Source: Liolophura sinensis | Taxonomy: Eukaryota > Mollusca > Polyplacophora > Chitonida > Chitonidae | Assembly: GCF_032854445.1 (NCBI RefSeq) | Contig: NC_088302.1 | Span: 8,427,338 to 8,491,337 of the forward strand | Length of the DNA: 64,000 nt | Direction: 5' to 3' | Shown here: positions 39,545-51,079 of the stretch, in pieces | How positions within the stretch are numbered: position 1 is the first letter of the stretch | Layout: every line of letters begins with the position of its first letter | The notes under the pieces: model-generated | Databases searched by the model: none | The model's input: the letters and a program-made list of their open reading frames with translations, nothing else | What the model was told of the DNA's origin: nothing | Program-made: the position numbers and the translations under genes

Positions 39545-40757
39545 GATAATAAAGATGGATAGATCGAAAATAAAAGTTGACAGAATGATGACAAAGATGG
39601 ACAGGGCAGCAAATGGATCCCCTGAAACGTGGAAACCCTGGACAGAAAACAAAAGCCGAGACCAGTTTGCAAATCGTGAGTGTCCAGAGTTCCCGTCCTT
39701 CGGGTCTGAGTGCTGTAGCCTTGTTGGCATGCTCTGCGTATTGTTCTGCTGTGGACCGTGTCAGAATTCTTTGCCATGGACGTTACGTGTTGTCCCTTTT
39801 TGCGCTTGCGTACTTTTCCTTGCCGTCCTAGTTGTATCTGTGATACAGTATGGTTACTATCGAGATCGGAATTTCCACCTCTCACCGACTGACATTCTTC
39901 GTGTTGTCGACAATCGGTCAGCTGCCTTCTGCAGTGAGTTTGACCTGGACTCTACGAGCCGATTTACGGCATACTTGTTCGACCAACAACCTGTTGTAAA
40001 CCAGGACGTCAAGACTCGCCACATGTGGACAGAAACTGTCTTTGTACAAAATAACAAGCCTGTCGAGAAAAGTCTCTTACTGTTGAAAGGTTCTGTGATG
40101 AAACTGAAAATCTGTCCCGACTACAATCTCAACTTTTGTGCTATCGAAGGCGAGAAGGCGTTTCAGAGCTGGACTAAACACAAGTCACCATCAAACTGTT
40201 TTCAGAGCGGGAAGATCAATCGCGAAAAATGTCGGTCGGTTGAAATGAAATCAAAAAACTCAGGACACATTTACTTCATCTTTACTGCAACAAAATCTGC
40301 AACGTGGGTTGATCTGACCTTTACTCTAAACAGGACCAACTATGACGTCAAGAAAGCTGTAGAATTCTGTGACGTCACACAGCATTGCCAGTTTTCTATA
40401 CCGTTTCACTCGCGGAGCACTGTTGTTGTATCAAGTTTTATAAATGGGGGAGCGGATACTGTCCTAAAAACTCATTGTAGTCCAGGAATCATGTTTTACG
40501 TTTTCATTTTTGTGATTCCAGTGGTTGCCTGTCTTGTTTTAGGTATGGTTTTTGTCTATGTTGTCAGACAAGATGTTAACAGAAAGTTGGATTTAGACAG
40601 AAGATTGAATTCCGTCGCCCGTCGCCCTGCAGATAGTCATCTTAAAGTCAGCCTGCTGAAGTCCAACCTTATCCACTACCACACTTTTCATAAAAATTCA
40701 GAAATACCAAAATGCTTAGCCTCACCGAAAAATTCTAACACATTTGGCAGTTCTTAA
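39545..40757 (+). CDS. Two-pass membrane protein with APD-like ectodomain, no RING
   Basis: The coding sequence runs 39555-40757, 400 aa, in one exon; an acceptor (tgtctgattcag) ends at 39544, so a 5'UTR intron is likely. A cytoplasmic N-terminus with a cysteine cluster (54-69) is followed by TM1 about 78-98, an outside domain of about 210 residues with eight cysteines (126, 187, 195, 215, 226, 272, 278, 308) and one sequon (N259), TM2 about 312-337, and a 60-residue basic tail. The order of segments (TM, WTET, LLLLKGS, a GEKAFQSW-type helix, a FCDVTQHCQF cysteine pair, TM) recalls the N- and middle domains of plant APD1-4 proteins, where a RING ubiquitin-ligase domain follows TM2. Here the tail has no RING cysteines, so no ligase activity is implied. 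The APD relation is my inference from remembered family features; the gene itself is well supported by the long intact frame and structured protein. Confidence 0.82.
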
Positions 40758-40873
40758 GAGGTTTAGTTTGTTAACTTTTAGGCTTGTATACAGGATGTAT
40801 CTAAATGTTTTAGTCTTTCAGACTGGAACAAATTGTTTTGTACTTTGTATTTCCTTGGGAAATTAGTGCTTAA

Positions 40874-40900
40874 AATAAAATATAAAGAAATTAAAATAAA
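40874..40900 (+). terminator. Polyadenylation signals of the two-pass membrane protein gene
   Basis: Two AATAAA hexamers, at 40874-40879 and 40895-40900, lie 117 and 138 bases after the stop codon. They are well placed to end the transcript of the gene at 39555-40757. The region is AT-rich, so a chance occurrence is possible. Confidence 0.55.
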
Positions 40901-41429
40901 CATCATGGGAAAATACACTGAAAATTATATACATTTTTAAAAAAATTTTCCTGATTGAAGTGAATGCAGTTAAATGCTTGAATGCTGGAGTGAGGTTTTT
41001 ATGGGCCACAGACCTATTGATATAGTCGTATGCTAGCAGTGTAAATAAGACCATTCCAATATTGAACATTCCGTTATGTAGGCCTACAGCAAAGCCTTGT
41101 CGTCCTAAAATATAGCAGCATCATTAGTTTCAACATTAAGCGTTGCAGACCTCCAATGCTTTTTATATTCTGTATGCTTTCCCTTCACTCGAGAAAAAAA
41201 ACCCTTCAGAAATAGATCAGAAATTGATAAAGAGACCGAGTGGAAATGAGTTGACATGGTTACTCGCAGACCCTGTATTTACACTACCGCATAATATCTT
41301 TTGTTATATTGTTATAGTCACTTATAAGGGACTTCAGCAGGACTTAATAAGGAAGTATTTTGTTTCCCTGCTTAAACGGGTTTTTCAGGTTTAGTCTTGG
41401 GTTTGATTTATGTTTATCTTTTGCAAGAA

Positions 41430-42545
41430 TTGCTACGAATGATTTATGATGACTTATTATGTTGATGATTTATTATGTTTGTTTGAAAAATGATTTATCT
41501 AGGTAATGTCAGTTTTGAATTGTGAGTTGAATCTTACTCGTCAGTTAAATATGTAACCTTGTGATGATTTTTTAATGTGCTTTAACAGTGTATCAGGAAG
41601 TTGTCATTGTATCTGATAAATATGACGAATTATGTACTGTGTTTGGAGTTTTAGTAAGTCAACTTTCATGCTGTCATATGTAAATGATGATTTATGTTCG
41701 TGTTAATCAGTAAATACATCGTTTTTACACCTGTTACATGTGATGATTTATGCAGTGTGGTAGTGTGTAAATAAGCCACCATCATACTTGCTACACATGA
41801 TGGTTTATGTACTGTTTTATTGTATCAATAATGTATAATCATGTGCGTTACATGTCTGATGACATTTGCACTGTGTTAGTGTGTAAATCGCCATCATACC
41901 TGTTACATATGATGGTTTATTTACTTTGTTATTGTATCGATAATATATGATCATGCCTGTTACATATGATGACTTTTGTACAGTGTGTGTTTTAGGGTGC
42001 AAATAAATCGCCATCATACCTCTAACATATATCATGATTTATGCACTGTGCTGTAGTATCAGTTATGCGTGATCATGTCTGTTACATATGATGATTTATG
42101 TACAGGGTTATTGTATCAATAATGTATGATCATGCCTGTTACATGTGATGACATTTGCACTGTGTTAGTGTGTAAATAAATCGCCATCATACCTGCTACA
42201 TATGATGATTTATGCACCGTGCTATGATATCAGTAATGCATGATCATGTCTGTTACATGTGGTTACTTTTGTACCGTGGTAGTGAGCAAATAAGACGTAA
42301 TCATACATATGATGATATATACACTGTGATAGTGTACAAATAATGTGTGATCATGCCAGTTAATTGTGATTTTTTTGTACTGTGTTAGTGTGTAAAAATA
42401 TCGTCATCTTGCCTGTTACACATGGGGATTTATGTTTTGTGTTATTGTGTCAATAGTGCGTGAGCATTCTTGTTACTTATGATGACTTTTGTATTGCGTT
42501 GTTATTGTGTAAATAAATTGCCGTCATATACCTGTTACTTGTCAT
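41430..42545. repeat. Dimeric minisatellite, about 115-bp repeat of two alternating half units
   Basis: Two related half units of about 55-60 bases alternate. One contains gtgttagtgtgtaaataaat then cgccatcatacctgttacat; the other contains gttattgtatcaataatgta then tgatcatgcctgttacat. Both begin with gatgatttatg/gatgacttttg. The array is clear from about 41660 to 42545 and fades upstream to about 41430. It starts roughly 0.7 kb after the two-pass membrane protein gene. No coding content is supported. Confidence 0.85.
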
Positions 42546-44240
42546 TCGTCGACTCACATAATTAAATAAAGGGAGACAATTAACAGAAAGATCAGTTATA
42601 ACTTGAAGACACGGTTATCGGCCTTGAAAGCTAAGGTTTACGACCCACTTTTGTCAATAAGAGATTAAGAGTAAACAAGAATGCAGAAAAAACAACGTTT
42701 GTTTACATATATTTCTAACTGTGTAACGTATAACATTTTAGTGAAATCCATTGATCTTCCTTTGTAAATGGAACTGACATCTCTCTTCATACATCTCTAA
42801 ATCTGAGTCTGTATTTACCATTGCCGATCATGGATTGTTGAGAAAGACTGGCGAGCGTAACACTGATCTGCGCATGGCAGCCGTAAATGTATAGACTCTA
42901 AAAGATTTGGCACAGTACTTGTTACATGTGCTGCTTTGTTACATGTGAGGAATTACGACACAATGGAGAATGTAAAACGTGACTTTAAAAATAAACAGGA
43001 GCGGTTCAGTTATTCTACCTTCACTTTGTAACACTCGATGACTGTTTGATAGGTGTTTTGAAGAATACATCCCTCACACGACGGCGTGTATTTGTAGAGA
43101 ACATGGAAGTGACCGGAGGAAAGCGCCAGAATAGGAACTAACTCGCCAACGTCTCACTTTCGAAGAACATCTTAGTGTAAATAGGCCTATCCCTCATTTA
43201 TCACATGAACATCTCAGTGTAGATAGGACTATCCCTCATTTATCGTAAGAACATCTTAGTGTAGATAGGCCTATCCCACATTTATCACATGAACATCTTG
43301 GTTTAGATAGGTCTATCCCTCATTTATCAGCTGAAAATCTTAGTGTAGCTAGGCCTATCCCTCATTTATCAACTGAACATCTTAGTGTAGAAAGGCCTAT
43401 CCCTCATTTATCACATGAACATTTTGGATATAATAATTTTCAAGTAAAAGGCATTTATTCTATACTTCTGGTTGTCGAGTTTATATGGCAATATGGATTT
43501 TTTTTCTCCAGGACGAATGTTTTTCGTATATCACTGAGGACTGAAGTCTTCTTTCCTCATACATGCATGCAGATTTTAGACCTGTGTTTTTGTATTCAGA
43601 GAACCTTAAATGTTAATCAACTTAGAACTCTTTCGATACCCATTTATGCTTACACTGGGATTCACACATCCTCTTTTATCAGGAGTTTGCTCTCGTTTTC
43701 TGGTCACGCATAATCTCTCATCTATTCGTGTGAAAGATTGAACCCCAAATTGAACTCGAGCTCTGAAGGATATCCTGTGTGCTTATTCGGACAGCAGTTC
43801 AAGGGAAGTAACTTTTACTCCCCCAATTCACGGGAAATTGAGCAGTATTATGAAATGTTTCATTATTGTATATGGTAGATCTCGCGAGACTGCATTGTGT
43901 CACGTAAAGTGCACACCTGGTTGGGTTTATTTGCACACCACACTAACAACTCCCTGCAGTCGGGAAGTATGACGTAAGCCTGTCTAGAATTTACACTGGC
44001 CCACGTCTGGGATTTCATAGCAACCGTCATATTATCATGTCCCTATGCAGTACATGAGAACGGAGTTGAGAGCCTTACACTCGTCCATAATGCCCAACAT
44101 GTAATTTCTTTCTTTCTCGTTCTCATTCTTTTCAAACTGAGGTGAAGGTTTCGCGTTTATTCATGTTTACTTTGTAGATGTGTTATTTTCTAGAGTAACT
44201 TACCCTTCTCCACCAGCACAATGCAATACTTAGTGACGCA
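42546..44240. other. Non-coding stretch, no gene recognised
   Basis: Holds a possible decayed SINE piece near 43045-43110 (minus strand, with acgacggcgtg), the 42-bp repeat at 43166-43427, and otherwise anonymous sequence. No frame has a recognisable product. Confidence 0.5.
43166..43427. repeat. 42-bp tandem repeat, about 6 copies
   Basis: The unit aacatcttagtgtagatagg, cctatccctcatttatcaca, tg recurs every 42 bases (starts at about 43166, 43208, 43250, 43292 and on) with single-base changes. It contains the near-palindrome taggccta. No gene lies within it. Confidence 0.93.
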
Positions 44241-44427
44241 TGGACTCCGTGGCCGAGTTGGTAAGAGTTGATTTCGAGTCCTGCTATTGCTGGGGAAGGT
44301 TTTTCGGCAACCTGCGGATGAGCGGGCTCTGTCTGGTTTCCTCACACCATAATGCTGGCCCCCGACGTACAAATGAAATATTCGTGGGTACGGCGTAAAA
44401 CACCAGTCAAATAAATAAATATTTTGT
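44241..44427 (+). mobile_element. SINE family 1 copy, internally deleted
   Basis: The tRNA-like head ggactccgtggccgagttgg is joined directly to gatttcgagtcctgctattg, then the body (caacctgcggatgagcgggc, ccataatgctggcccccgac) and a good tail (tacggcgtaaaacaccagtc with aaataaataaat). The head and tail look fairly young; the deletion removes the part between A and B boxes. Confidence 0.85.
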
Positions 44428-44797
44428 GAGGCTGTAAAAAAAGATTCCCATTTCGTTTGCAGTTTCAGGGATTTTTTATTCCTGCGTGCTTACTGAGAAA
44501 GAATAGAAAAGAGAAATTAAGTTGTACCAGTTTTCCTTAGCTAAGAGAAACAATCAAATTGCTAGTATCTGAAATAATAGTTTCTCATTGACAACTAAAT
44601 CAGTGTGAACAGATTTCAGGGGTTTGTTTTCTTCTCTAAAATTTTGACAGTGTGGAGTGCAGCATTTCCACTGGTTCACCATGTCAGAGAAAAATTAAAT
44701 CGTGAAGTGGTTGCGAGTGTGTCGAAAGCGTTTCGGTGTCTCTTAAAATGATACCCGTACGCGTACGTTACATATCAAACGTACATTAAAACTATAC

Positions 44798-45245
44798 AAT
44801 GATGTTAAGCTGGATGTGAGCTCCTATATTGAATGAGTGGTTAATTGTTCAAAGATGTGTAAGAAATTCAGACAAACTTGAATCTTAAGTCTGTCTCCTA
44901 CATAACACAGAGGCTATTGTCATCAAAGGGACATTTTGACCCCAGTTTGATGCTAACAGCTGCACCTGAAAGTCTGCTACACATGAACCAAGACTAGTTA
45001 AAATACCGCTGTTTAGGAACGTTAATGATGGAGTAACAATATTGTGACTGTTCTCGACAAGCCTATTCAAGCTCCATGGCTTAGACAGAGATGGAGATAT
45101 CTACACTGTAATAAAGCAAGATTATCATGGGTTCGCTACATGGAACAAGGATAGGCTAACCTACAAACAAAAATCACACACTTTTTATACTCTGCTTCTC
45201 AATGATAAATCTATACAATGATGTTAGCCTGGATGTGGGCTGTTT
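44798..45245. repeat. Short direct repeat flanking 0.4 kb upstream of SLC5 exon copy 1
   Basis: The phrase acaatgatgttaagctggat at about 44798 returns as acaatgatgttagcctggat at about 45217, each followed by gtgagctc or gtgggctg. The enclosed 0.4 kb has no recognisable gene. It may mark a local duplication end. Confidence 0.6.
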
Positions 45246-45341
45246 TTGATAGTGTTATCTGTATCTATGATGGCCATATCACAGGGATGGGGTGAACATA
45301 GTAACATACATTGTATACAAACTGAGCTTGAAAAAGTTAGG

Positions 45342-45686
45342 ATGCGAGAGTCATTTACTATCCACCCGGCGGACTATGCTGTTTGTGGGGTTACCACGGC
45401 CTTATCTCTAGGGATAGGATTTTACCATGCCTTGGCTAAAGGTGGCCAAAACTCTACCTCCAAATACCTGGTTGGTAACCGTGACATGGGCTTGATCCCG
45501 GTGTCCTTCTCTCTCGTTGTGACATACATGTCCTCTATATTCGTGTTGGGGTCTCCCGCAGAGGCCTACGTTTACGGTGTTCCGAACGTCCTGTCTTTCT
45601 CGCTGGTTATCCTATTTTCTAACGCACTGGCCGCCTGGATAACCGTACCGCTTCTACATCCGCTCAACATCACCAGTGCTTACGAG
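45342..45686 (+). CDS. SLC5-type transporter, first coding exon, copy 1
   Basis: The exon encodes 115 residues ending at TACGAG|gtaagg, a strong phase-0 donor. The protein starts MRESFTIHPADYAV, has a first membrane segment about 12-31, the family-typical loop KYLVGNRDMGLIPVSFSL, a second segment (VVTYMSSIFVLGSPAEAYVYG) and a third about 82-104, ending HPLNITSAYE. The layout and the end at ...TSxYE| match the start of SLC5A8/SLC5A6-type sodium-coupled carboxylate or vitamin carriers, whose next residues are usually YLELRF. I chose the ATG at 45342 by alignment with the other copies; an in-frame ATG at 45246 would add 32 residues without membrane character. A complete SLC5 protein has about 600 residues, so this is only the N-terminal fifth. 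The substrate cannot be told. No second exon is recognisable downstream in this window. Confidence 0.83.
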
Positions 45687-46273
45687 GTAAGGCAGCATTT
45701 CTGTCTTTATTTATTTATTTTATTGTTATTTTACGCCGTAACCAAAAACATAGATGGCTGGTAAATTACATTAGATGTTTGGCTTCCACAGTAGCTCTGT
45801 GACACAGAGATTCCGGGCTCGACTCCGGCTAGGGTCAGATGCCTTATCTCTATCCCTGTTTTGATGAACATCTATACATTTGTCAGATGGTCTGTTTACA
45901 TGTAGTAATCATCTCGCAACGGGATACGGAAATAACATCCATCCGGCTAGAAAAGTAAAATTAACCGGCTACTTACGACGTCATATAACGAGAAGCTGTT
46001 ATAAAAACAAAAACAAAGAAGTAGTATATAGTCGTAGGCTTACACAGATACAGCAATTAATTCATCTGCAAAGTCACCTAAAGGAAGTCATCATCTCTCT
46101 GACGGCCAATCAAACCAACTGTGTTACATTAATGTTGGCCGATGGACTGGAATAACCATCACAAAGCACTTCCTCATGTGTAAACATGACAGTTCCTTAC
46201 CCGGGACTGAGAATTTTCAAGATGATTACAGATCTGGGCCATGGAATATTTGTTAAGATCACGGTCAGTATGT

Positions 46274-46465
46274 TTTATTTTTTTTTTTATTTGATTGGTG
46301 TTTTACGCCGTACTAAAGAATATTTCCCTTATACAACGGCGACCAGCATTATGATGGGAGGAAACCGGACAGAAACATCCGCAGGTTGCTGCAGACCTTC
46401 CCATGTACATCCGGAGAGGAAGCCAGCATGAGCTGGACAATCAACTGAGCCGTTGAGGTCCTCCA
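46274..46465 (-). mobile_element. SINE family 1 copy with target-site duplication, internally deleted
   Basis: A 10-base direct repeat gtcagtatgt (46264-46273 and 46466-46475) flanks the element. On the minus strand the head gacctcaacggctcagttga is joined directly to ttgtccagctcatgctggct, so the stretch between A and B boxes is lost. Body and tail (tacggcgtaaaacaccaatc, then a mostly A run) are good. The preserved duplication points to a relatively recent insertion, perhaps of an already deleted source copy, as 44241-44427 has a similar deletion. Confidence 0.88.
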
Positions 46466-47074
46466 GTCAGTATGTCACCCCTGCTTTCAAAACCATCCTA
46501 AATACATTTTCTCGCCGTTCATAAGCAACGAAATTGTTTCACGTGCTGGTTAAACCACGTTGTGCATACTTTAGGTAAAGAGAATATATGTGTGTACAGT
46601 CACATTGGAAAGAAAGGTTGAAACGAAGTTCTTGCCTTTTCTGACATCACTTCCTGTTTCATCACTGTGGCCCCATTGACTGCGTTCAATATTACTCGAT
46701 ATTTCTGTACAAAGTTTGCTAGCGGTGGTAGCGATGCAAACCGAGCGTAGAGGGCGTCACATGCGCTGGAGGACGCTCGAGAGACCACTTTACGGTCTGC
46801 CCCACCCGAGATTGATAAAATCGTTAAACAATGATACTAATATAAATTTAATAAATTTAAAACCAGTAATTCATCGAATGTATTACAAGGTTTGGAAACA
46901 TTTTACCACTTAGCACTGGAACGAAGGAGCAATGTAAGTAGACTATAAAACAGCTAATATATGTGTGTTATGTCTACATTGCCAGTGATATACTTTGTAT
47001 CAGGTTTGCCAGCAATCTACATGTACATCTCTAATGCGTATACAACGTGTATCACCGTTTATTTCCAATTGTTC

Positions 47075-47310
47075 GCTTTGCCTGATAGTCTGCCACATCC
47101 TTTACGTCCAGTCGTTTAGCATTCATGTGCCTCTTATAAGTTACTATGGGCCATTTGTTTAACCAAAGGTCTGCCCAACCAGTCATGTTTACTTGCTCTA
47201 TCCTCACAGTGCTTGGCGTCAAGCGAGGCAGCAACAAGTACCAATCTTAATCAATCAATAAATTATTAAAGTCTGGGGTATGGCCCGGGTTTGATCCCGG
47301 GTCTCCCGAT
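47075..47310 (-). mobile_element. SINE family 3 copy
   Basis: On the minus strand a B-box-like section gggatcaaacccgggccata is followed by a spacer with ttgattgattaagattggta and then cttgttgctgcctcgcttga, cgccaagcactgtgaggata. It aligns with the plus-strand copy at 55925-56125. The family is not named from the sequence; it looks tRNA-derived. Confidence 0.6.
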
Positions 47311-48737
47311 TCGAGGCAGGCTTCATAGAAAGATCGTAGATTACTTCGTGAATATTAGAATTGTGACATATAAAAAGTACAACCATTTTGATCACACGAT
47401 GGATGTGCCAGAAGAATAATGTATTGCTCATTATATACTTATATCGGAAAAAACACCTGCACATATAGGCCTTACTTTAAATATGAATACCCATGCCTCA
47501 CTGACAAGTGCAAATTTAAAGACCCTTTGTTAAATATAAGGTAGTTTACTGAATTAAGTCATACATGTATGTCTGCTTGGGGTTTTACGTCGTATTTAAC
47601 CCTGTCTCAGTCATATGACAGCTGCGCGTATAGTCCACAGACATGCCTTATCTCTGAATTATGATAATAAATTATACATAGTAATACGATTGAAGTACTG
47701 GTTTAAAACGGGACGAAATCCAAGTCCAAATATATTTGTTGGACATGAGCCACATCTGCATTTAGGGCTTAATTACGCAGAGACGATATGTACCAAGAGC
47801 TGGTCCCTAATATCACCATACCAAGAAAAAAAAAGAAAACTCAAAGAAAAAAGGAAGATATATTGATGATCATATGTGCAAATAACTTTCCATGTGTCCA
47901 TCTGAAGATTTCTTCACGTTTATTTTTTGCCCACCGTTAACAATGTATGCTGGCCTTAAATTAGCATCGAAGTATCCCGCTGTATGATACATTGCCTGTC
48001 CTGAAAGGTAACTTTCAGGATATAAAATGTCAAATTGCTGCACGGGTACGTTTTCTCGGTATTATCAGCCCTGCATGAATCAACGGGGGAACAAATGACA
48101 TTTTTATCCCTTTAAATTGTTGTAATGTTATTGTATGTTAAATGTGATGACAACACAGAATTTTGAAAATTCTAGACCGTGACGTCTTGTAAATTTTAAT
48201 TAACAGCACTGCATTTTTTGTCTCTACTTCTGCGTAAGGCATGGTACTAGGAGGCGTGTAATTTGCTACTATTTATGCATCTACATGAACAGTCAGAATA
48301 ATCCCAAAACTGAGAGATTATTGACAAGAGGACGTATTTTCACCGGTTACGTGTGACCATTTGCCAGCTATCACACGGTCGTCGATGCTGCTATCTTACT
48401 CTCTGTGCTCTGCGTCTACAATGACATTCGTGTTAAATGCAGTTGCGTCATAGGCTGTGGAATGTGTAACCAAACAATGACTTATTTAAATGTCTTTTAA
48501 AACACAAACTCTTGAGTCATAGTGTCTTTGGGGTCGACCTGTTCATCATGTAGTCACATCGACATCTACTAAAAGCCTTATTATCAAATTTCACTTTGTG
48601 TAACGTGAACTTTTTAACATTTTGTTAATTGCTATTTGGGTAAATAAACTTTTCACTGTATGTATGTAACATGGACACACACGATCACGCAGCACTCGAG
48701 TGGGTAGGCCTATATGTCAAGCGACAGCTGTCAACCA

Positions 48738-49031
48738 CACAAAACTGTATGTGATCAGTGGTTTGCTTGCGCCTGCGCGTGTTCCAAAAACCTGCAGACA
48801 ATAGTCAGAGCTCACGGTGTCACCTCCCCTACCTGTAGACAATAGCCAGGGCTCACGGTATCACATCCCTTGTGTGCATTACAGCACGTTTTGGTATAAT
48901 TTACTTGTTTGTACCTGCTAGATATGCATAGTCACAGTTTTGATGAACACAGGTAGATATTAATTTTCTCATTGCTCACAAGTAGGATAAAAACTTCTCC
49001 AGGGTAAGAGACTCTCCATTGCGCCAGCAGA
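48738..49031 (+). promoter_or_regulatory. Conserved leader and possible promoter of SLC5 exon copy 2
   Basis: The 294 bases before the ATG align closely with 56336-56584, while flanks further upstream do not. A TATA-like ggataaaaa sits at about 48985-48993, some 40 bases before the ATG. An in-frame TAA at 49005-49007 rules out an upstream in-frame extension. Only this copy has a tandem doubling of an about 40-base piece (48790-48830 and 48831-48870). Promoter function is inferred from conservation and position alone. Confidence 0.35.
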
Positions 49032-49379
49032 ATGGAGAGAAATACATTTACAATTCACGCGGCAGACTATGCTATTGCAGGAGCTACAACGGCTGTCTCC
49101 CTGGGGATTGGAATTTATCACGCAATGGCCAAAGGTGGCCAAAAATCAACGGCCAAATACCTGGTGGGCGACCGGAACATGAGCGTGATTCCAGTGTCGT
49201 TCTCACTGGTCGTTACGTACATGTCGTCTATTTTCCTTCTTGGAAATCCGGCCGAAGCGTACGTATACGGGATTCCCAACGTTTTGGCCTTTTCCTTGGT
49301 CATTTTCTTCTCCAACGCCCTGGCAGCTTGGTTGACTGTGCCACTCTTGCATCCGCTTCACATTACCAGCTCTTATGAG
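49032..49379 (+). CDS. SLC5-type transporter, first coding exon, copy 2
   Basis: It encodes 116 residues (MERNTFTIHAADYAI ... HPLHITSSYE) ending at TATGAG|gtaatt, phase 0. Membrane segments lie at about 12-32, 53-73 and 82-105. The start is fixed by an in-frame TAA nine codons upstream and a good context (agaATGG). Against copy 3 there are 12 base differences in 348; 8 are silent and 4 change residues (N4H, F57I, F87L, N95I), a ratio that suggests the protein sequence is or was constrained. Compared with copy 1 it keeps the KYLVGxRxM, PVSFSLVVTYMSSI and GxPAEAYVYG segments. The role would be the N-terminal helices of a sodium-coupled plasma-membrane carrier, which in this family help form the sodium and substrate sites. 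The rest of the protein must come from exons outside the window, or the exon is an orphan. Confidence 0.85.
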
Positions 49380-49939
49380 GTAATTATTTTCTTTCTTTAC
49401 ACAGGTTTAGTGTCCTTACTATACTGAAAAGCACTTATATGCGGACGACATGAAGTATTCAAAAATTGTTCCGTCTCGAATAAACGCTACGATACATATA
49501 CACCGTAAAATCATTATAGAGTTTCCTAAAGCCTTTCTAAGTTTATCAAGCACGACCGTCATATGTTTGTACTAAGTCCGAATTGACTACAAGTTTTCTA
49601 TGGTAAAGATGCTATAACCATGGTATCGATTTTCTTATTGTCACCACTATATCATATTCTGTCTATATGTGAGCATTCTACTCATATTTATCACCGAATG
49701 ACTCCCCGTTGTCATTTGACTCAAACAATGTCCCACGTAAAAAAACCCCAAGCATACATCCATCCATACATCTCTGCCATAAATATAAACCAACATCAAA
49801 ACTGAAAATTTGTTTCAAACATAGTTAAAAACGTACAGCATAGAGATTGAAATCAGAATAGCAACCACAGTGTGATAGTTTGCAAATGATCACACGCATA
49901 CATGCAAATGGAGAAATAAGGCCTTCTTGTCAGTTACTT

Positions 49940-50216
49940 CAGGTACCACTGGGGTGACCTAATGAATAGAGCGTTCGCCTCGAAGTACCGGCCCCGCTTG
50001 GTGGAGCGCCCATTTCGGGGGCGGTAGAACCAGGGTCAATCCTGGGTCGGTCACACCGAACACCTTCAAAAGAGAAAGGCGTAACTTTCTCGCTTGGCAT
50101 TCAGCATTAAGGGGATAGTCCTTCGACTGGTTGACCAGTAAAAATTTTATGGCTCAGACAGGGGCGGCTTACTTAACCTCGTTAAGCTGTCTCGGTGAAG
50201 CAGCTCTAGATAAAAT
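49940..50216 (+). mobile_element. SINE family 2 copy, in duplication copy A
   Basis: A tRNA-like head (tgacctaatgaatagagcgt then tcgcctcgaagtaccgg) is followed by a B-box-like gggtcaatcctgggtcgg and a body with ttcagcattaaggggatagt, ccttcgactggttgacca and ggctcagacaggggcggctt. It is also present at the same place in copy B (57373-57628), so it inserted before the duplication. The third copy, at 60541-60757, is a separate insertion. Confidence 0.75.
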
Positions 50217-51079
50217 ACATTTAATTATCATCAACTATTTTACTAGTATGGTACAAGATTTGGATAATTGACCATTTTTTGGATTTTTCCACCAGAAAAC
50301 TACTGAAAGCTTGTCTTTACACGCTACCGTCCCAATTTCGTACTTTATATAATTTCGTCTTTGATGGATTCTGTTAAACGTTTTTGACAATTGACCTTGC
50401 GATAATTGGCCCGGAACATCCAATTGAGTTCATGGCTGGTATACGAATGTCTGTTTTGCATACGAATGTCGGTTTTGACGTAGAGATTCACATCTACTGT
50501 TATTACTTGCTGGTTTTCATGGAAAGATTTCTACATTAGGTAAACACTTAAATATCATTAGACGTGAACCGACCGAAATTATCTTACGGACAAGGCGATA
50601 ATGTACGCACTATTGAAAAATTACAGTGTTGCACCTTTCCAACGTTTTAGAGTGGAGCATCTTATTTACTGGGGCACATCCCACTCTCGGGATGGCCTGT
50701 AAATCCTGAGTTGGTAAAACCTATATACCCGACGATAAACCATATTCAATTCACATTGTTCATTTTTAATAACCAATCGATCGTGACTTAACATAAATTA
50801 CACACGGGAAGAGTGTCAACTGAAACTGGGTCAACAACAAGGGATTTCCAGTATGCTGATCGAATAAATCTTCAAACTAAATCAAATACTTAAACCTTTC
50901 AAGGGCCTCAAATTAATTGTATGTCGATACTTGTCGAACAATCTGAGCCAGAATACAATTTTCGTCATTAACACTCTACAGTCTAAATGTTGATAAGAGT
51001 GATAGACTAAGCGCATTTTCTCAAAATATTCAAGACCATGAAGTTGCCGTTGTCAGAATCTATTCTAGAAGTCTTATAC

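Larger units (their letters stand above)
45687..48737. other. Non-coding stretch between SLC5 exon copies 1 and 2
   Basis: About 3 kb with two SINE copies (46274-46465 and 47075-47310) and a small decayed SINE tail near 45706-45760. I searched the frames for a second SLC5 exon beginning YLELRF-like and did not find one. Very short exons could be missed by eye. Confidence 0.5.

Noticed and set aside
40343..40377. Two TGACGTCA (CRE) sites
   Set aside because: Both lie inside the coding exon of the two-pass membrane protein gene, so chance codon sequence explains them better than regulation.
45880..46155. 91-codon frame after SLC5 exon copy 1 as a possible exon 2
   Set aside because: The translation is basic and polar without a membrane helix or the YLELRF-like start expected of SLC5 exon 2.
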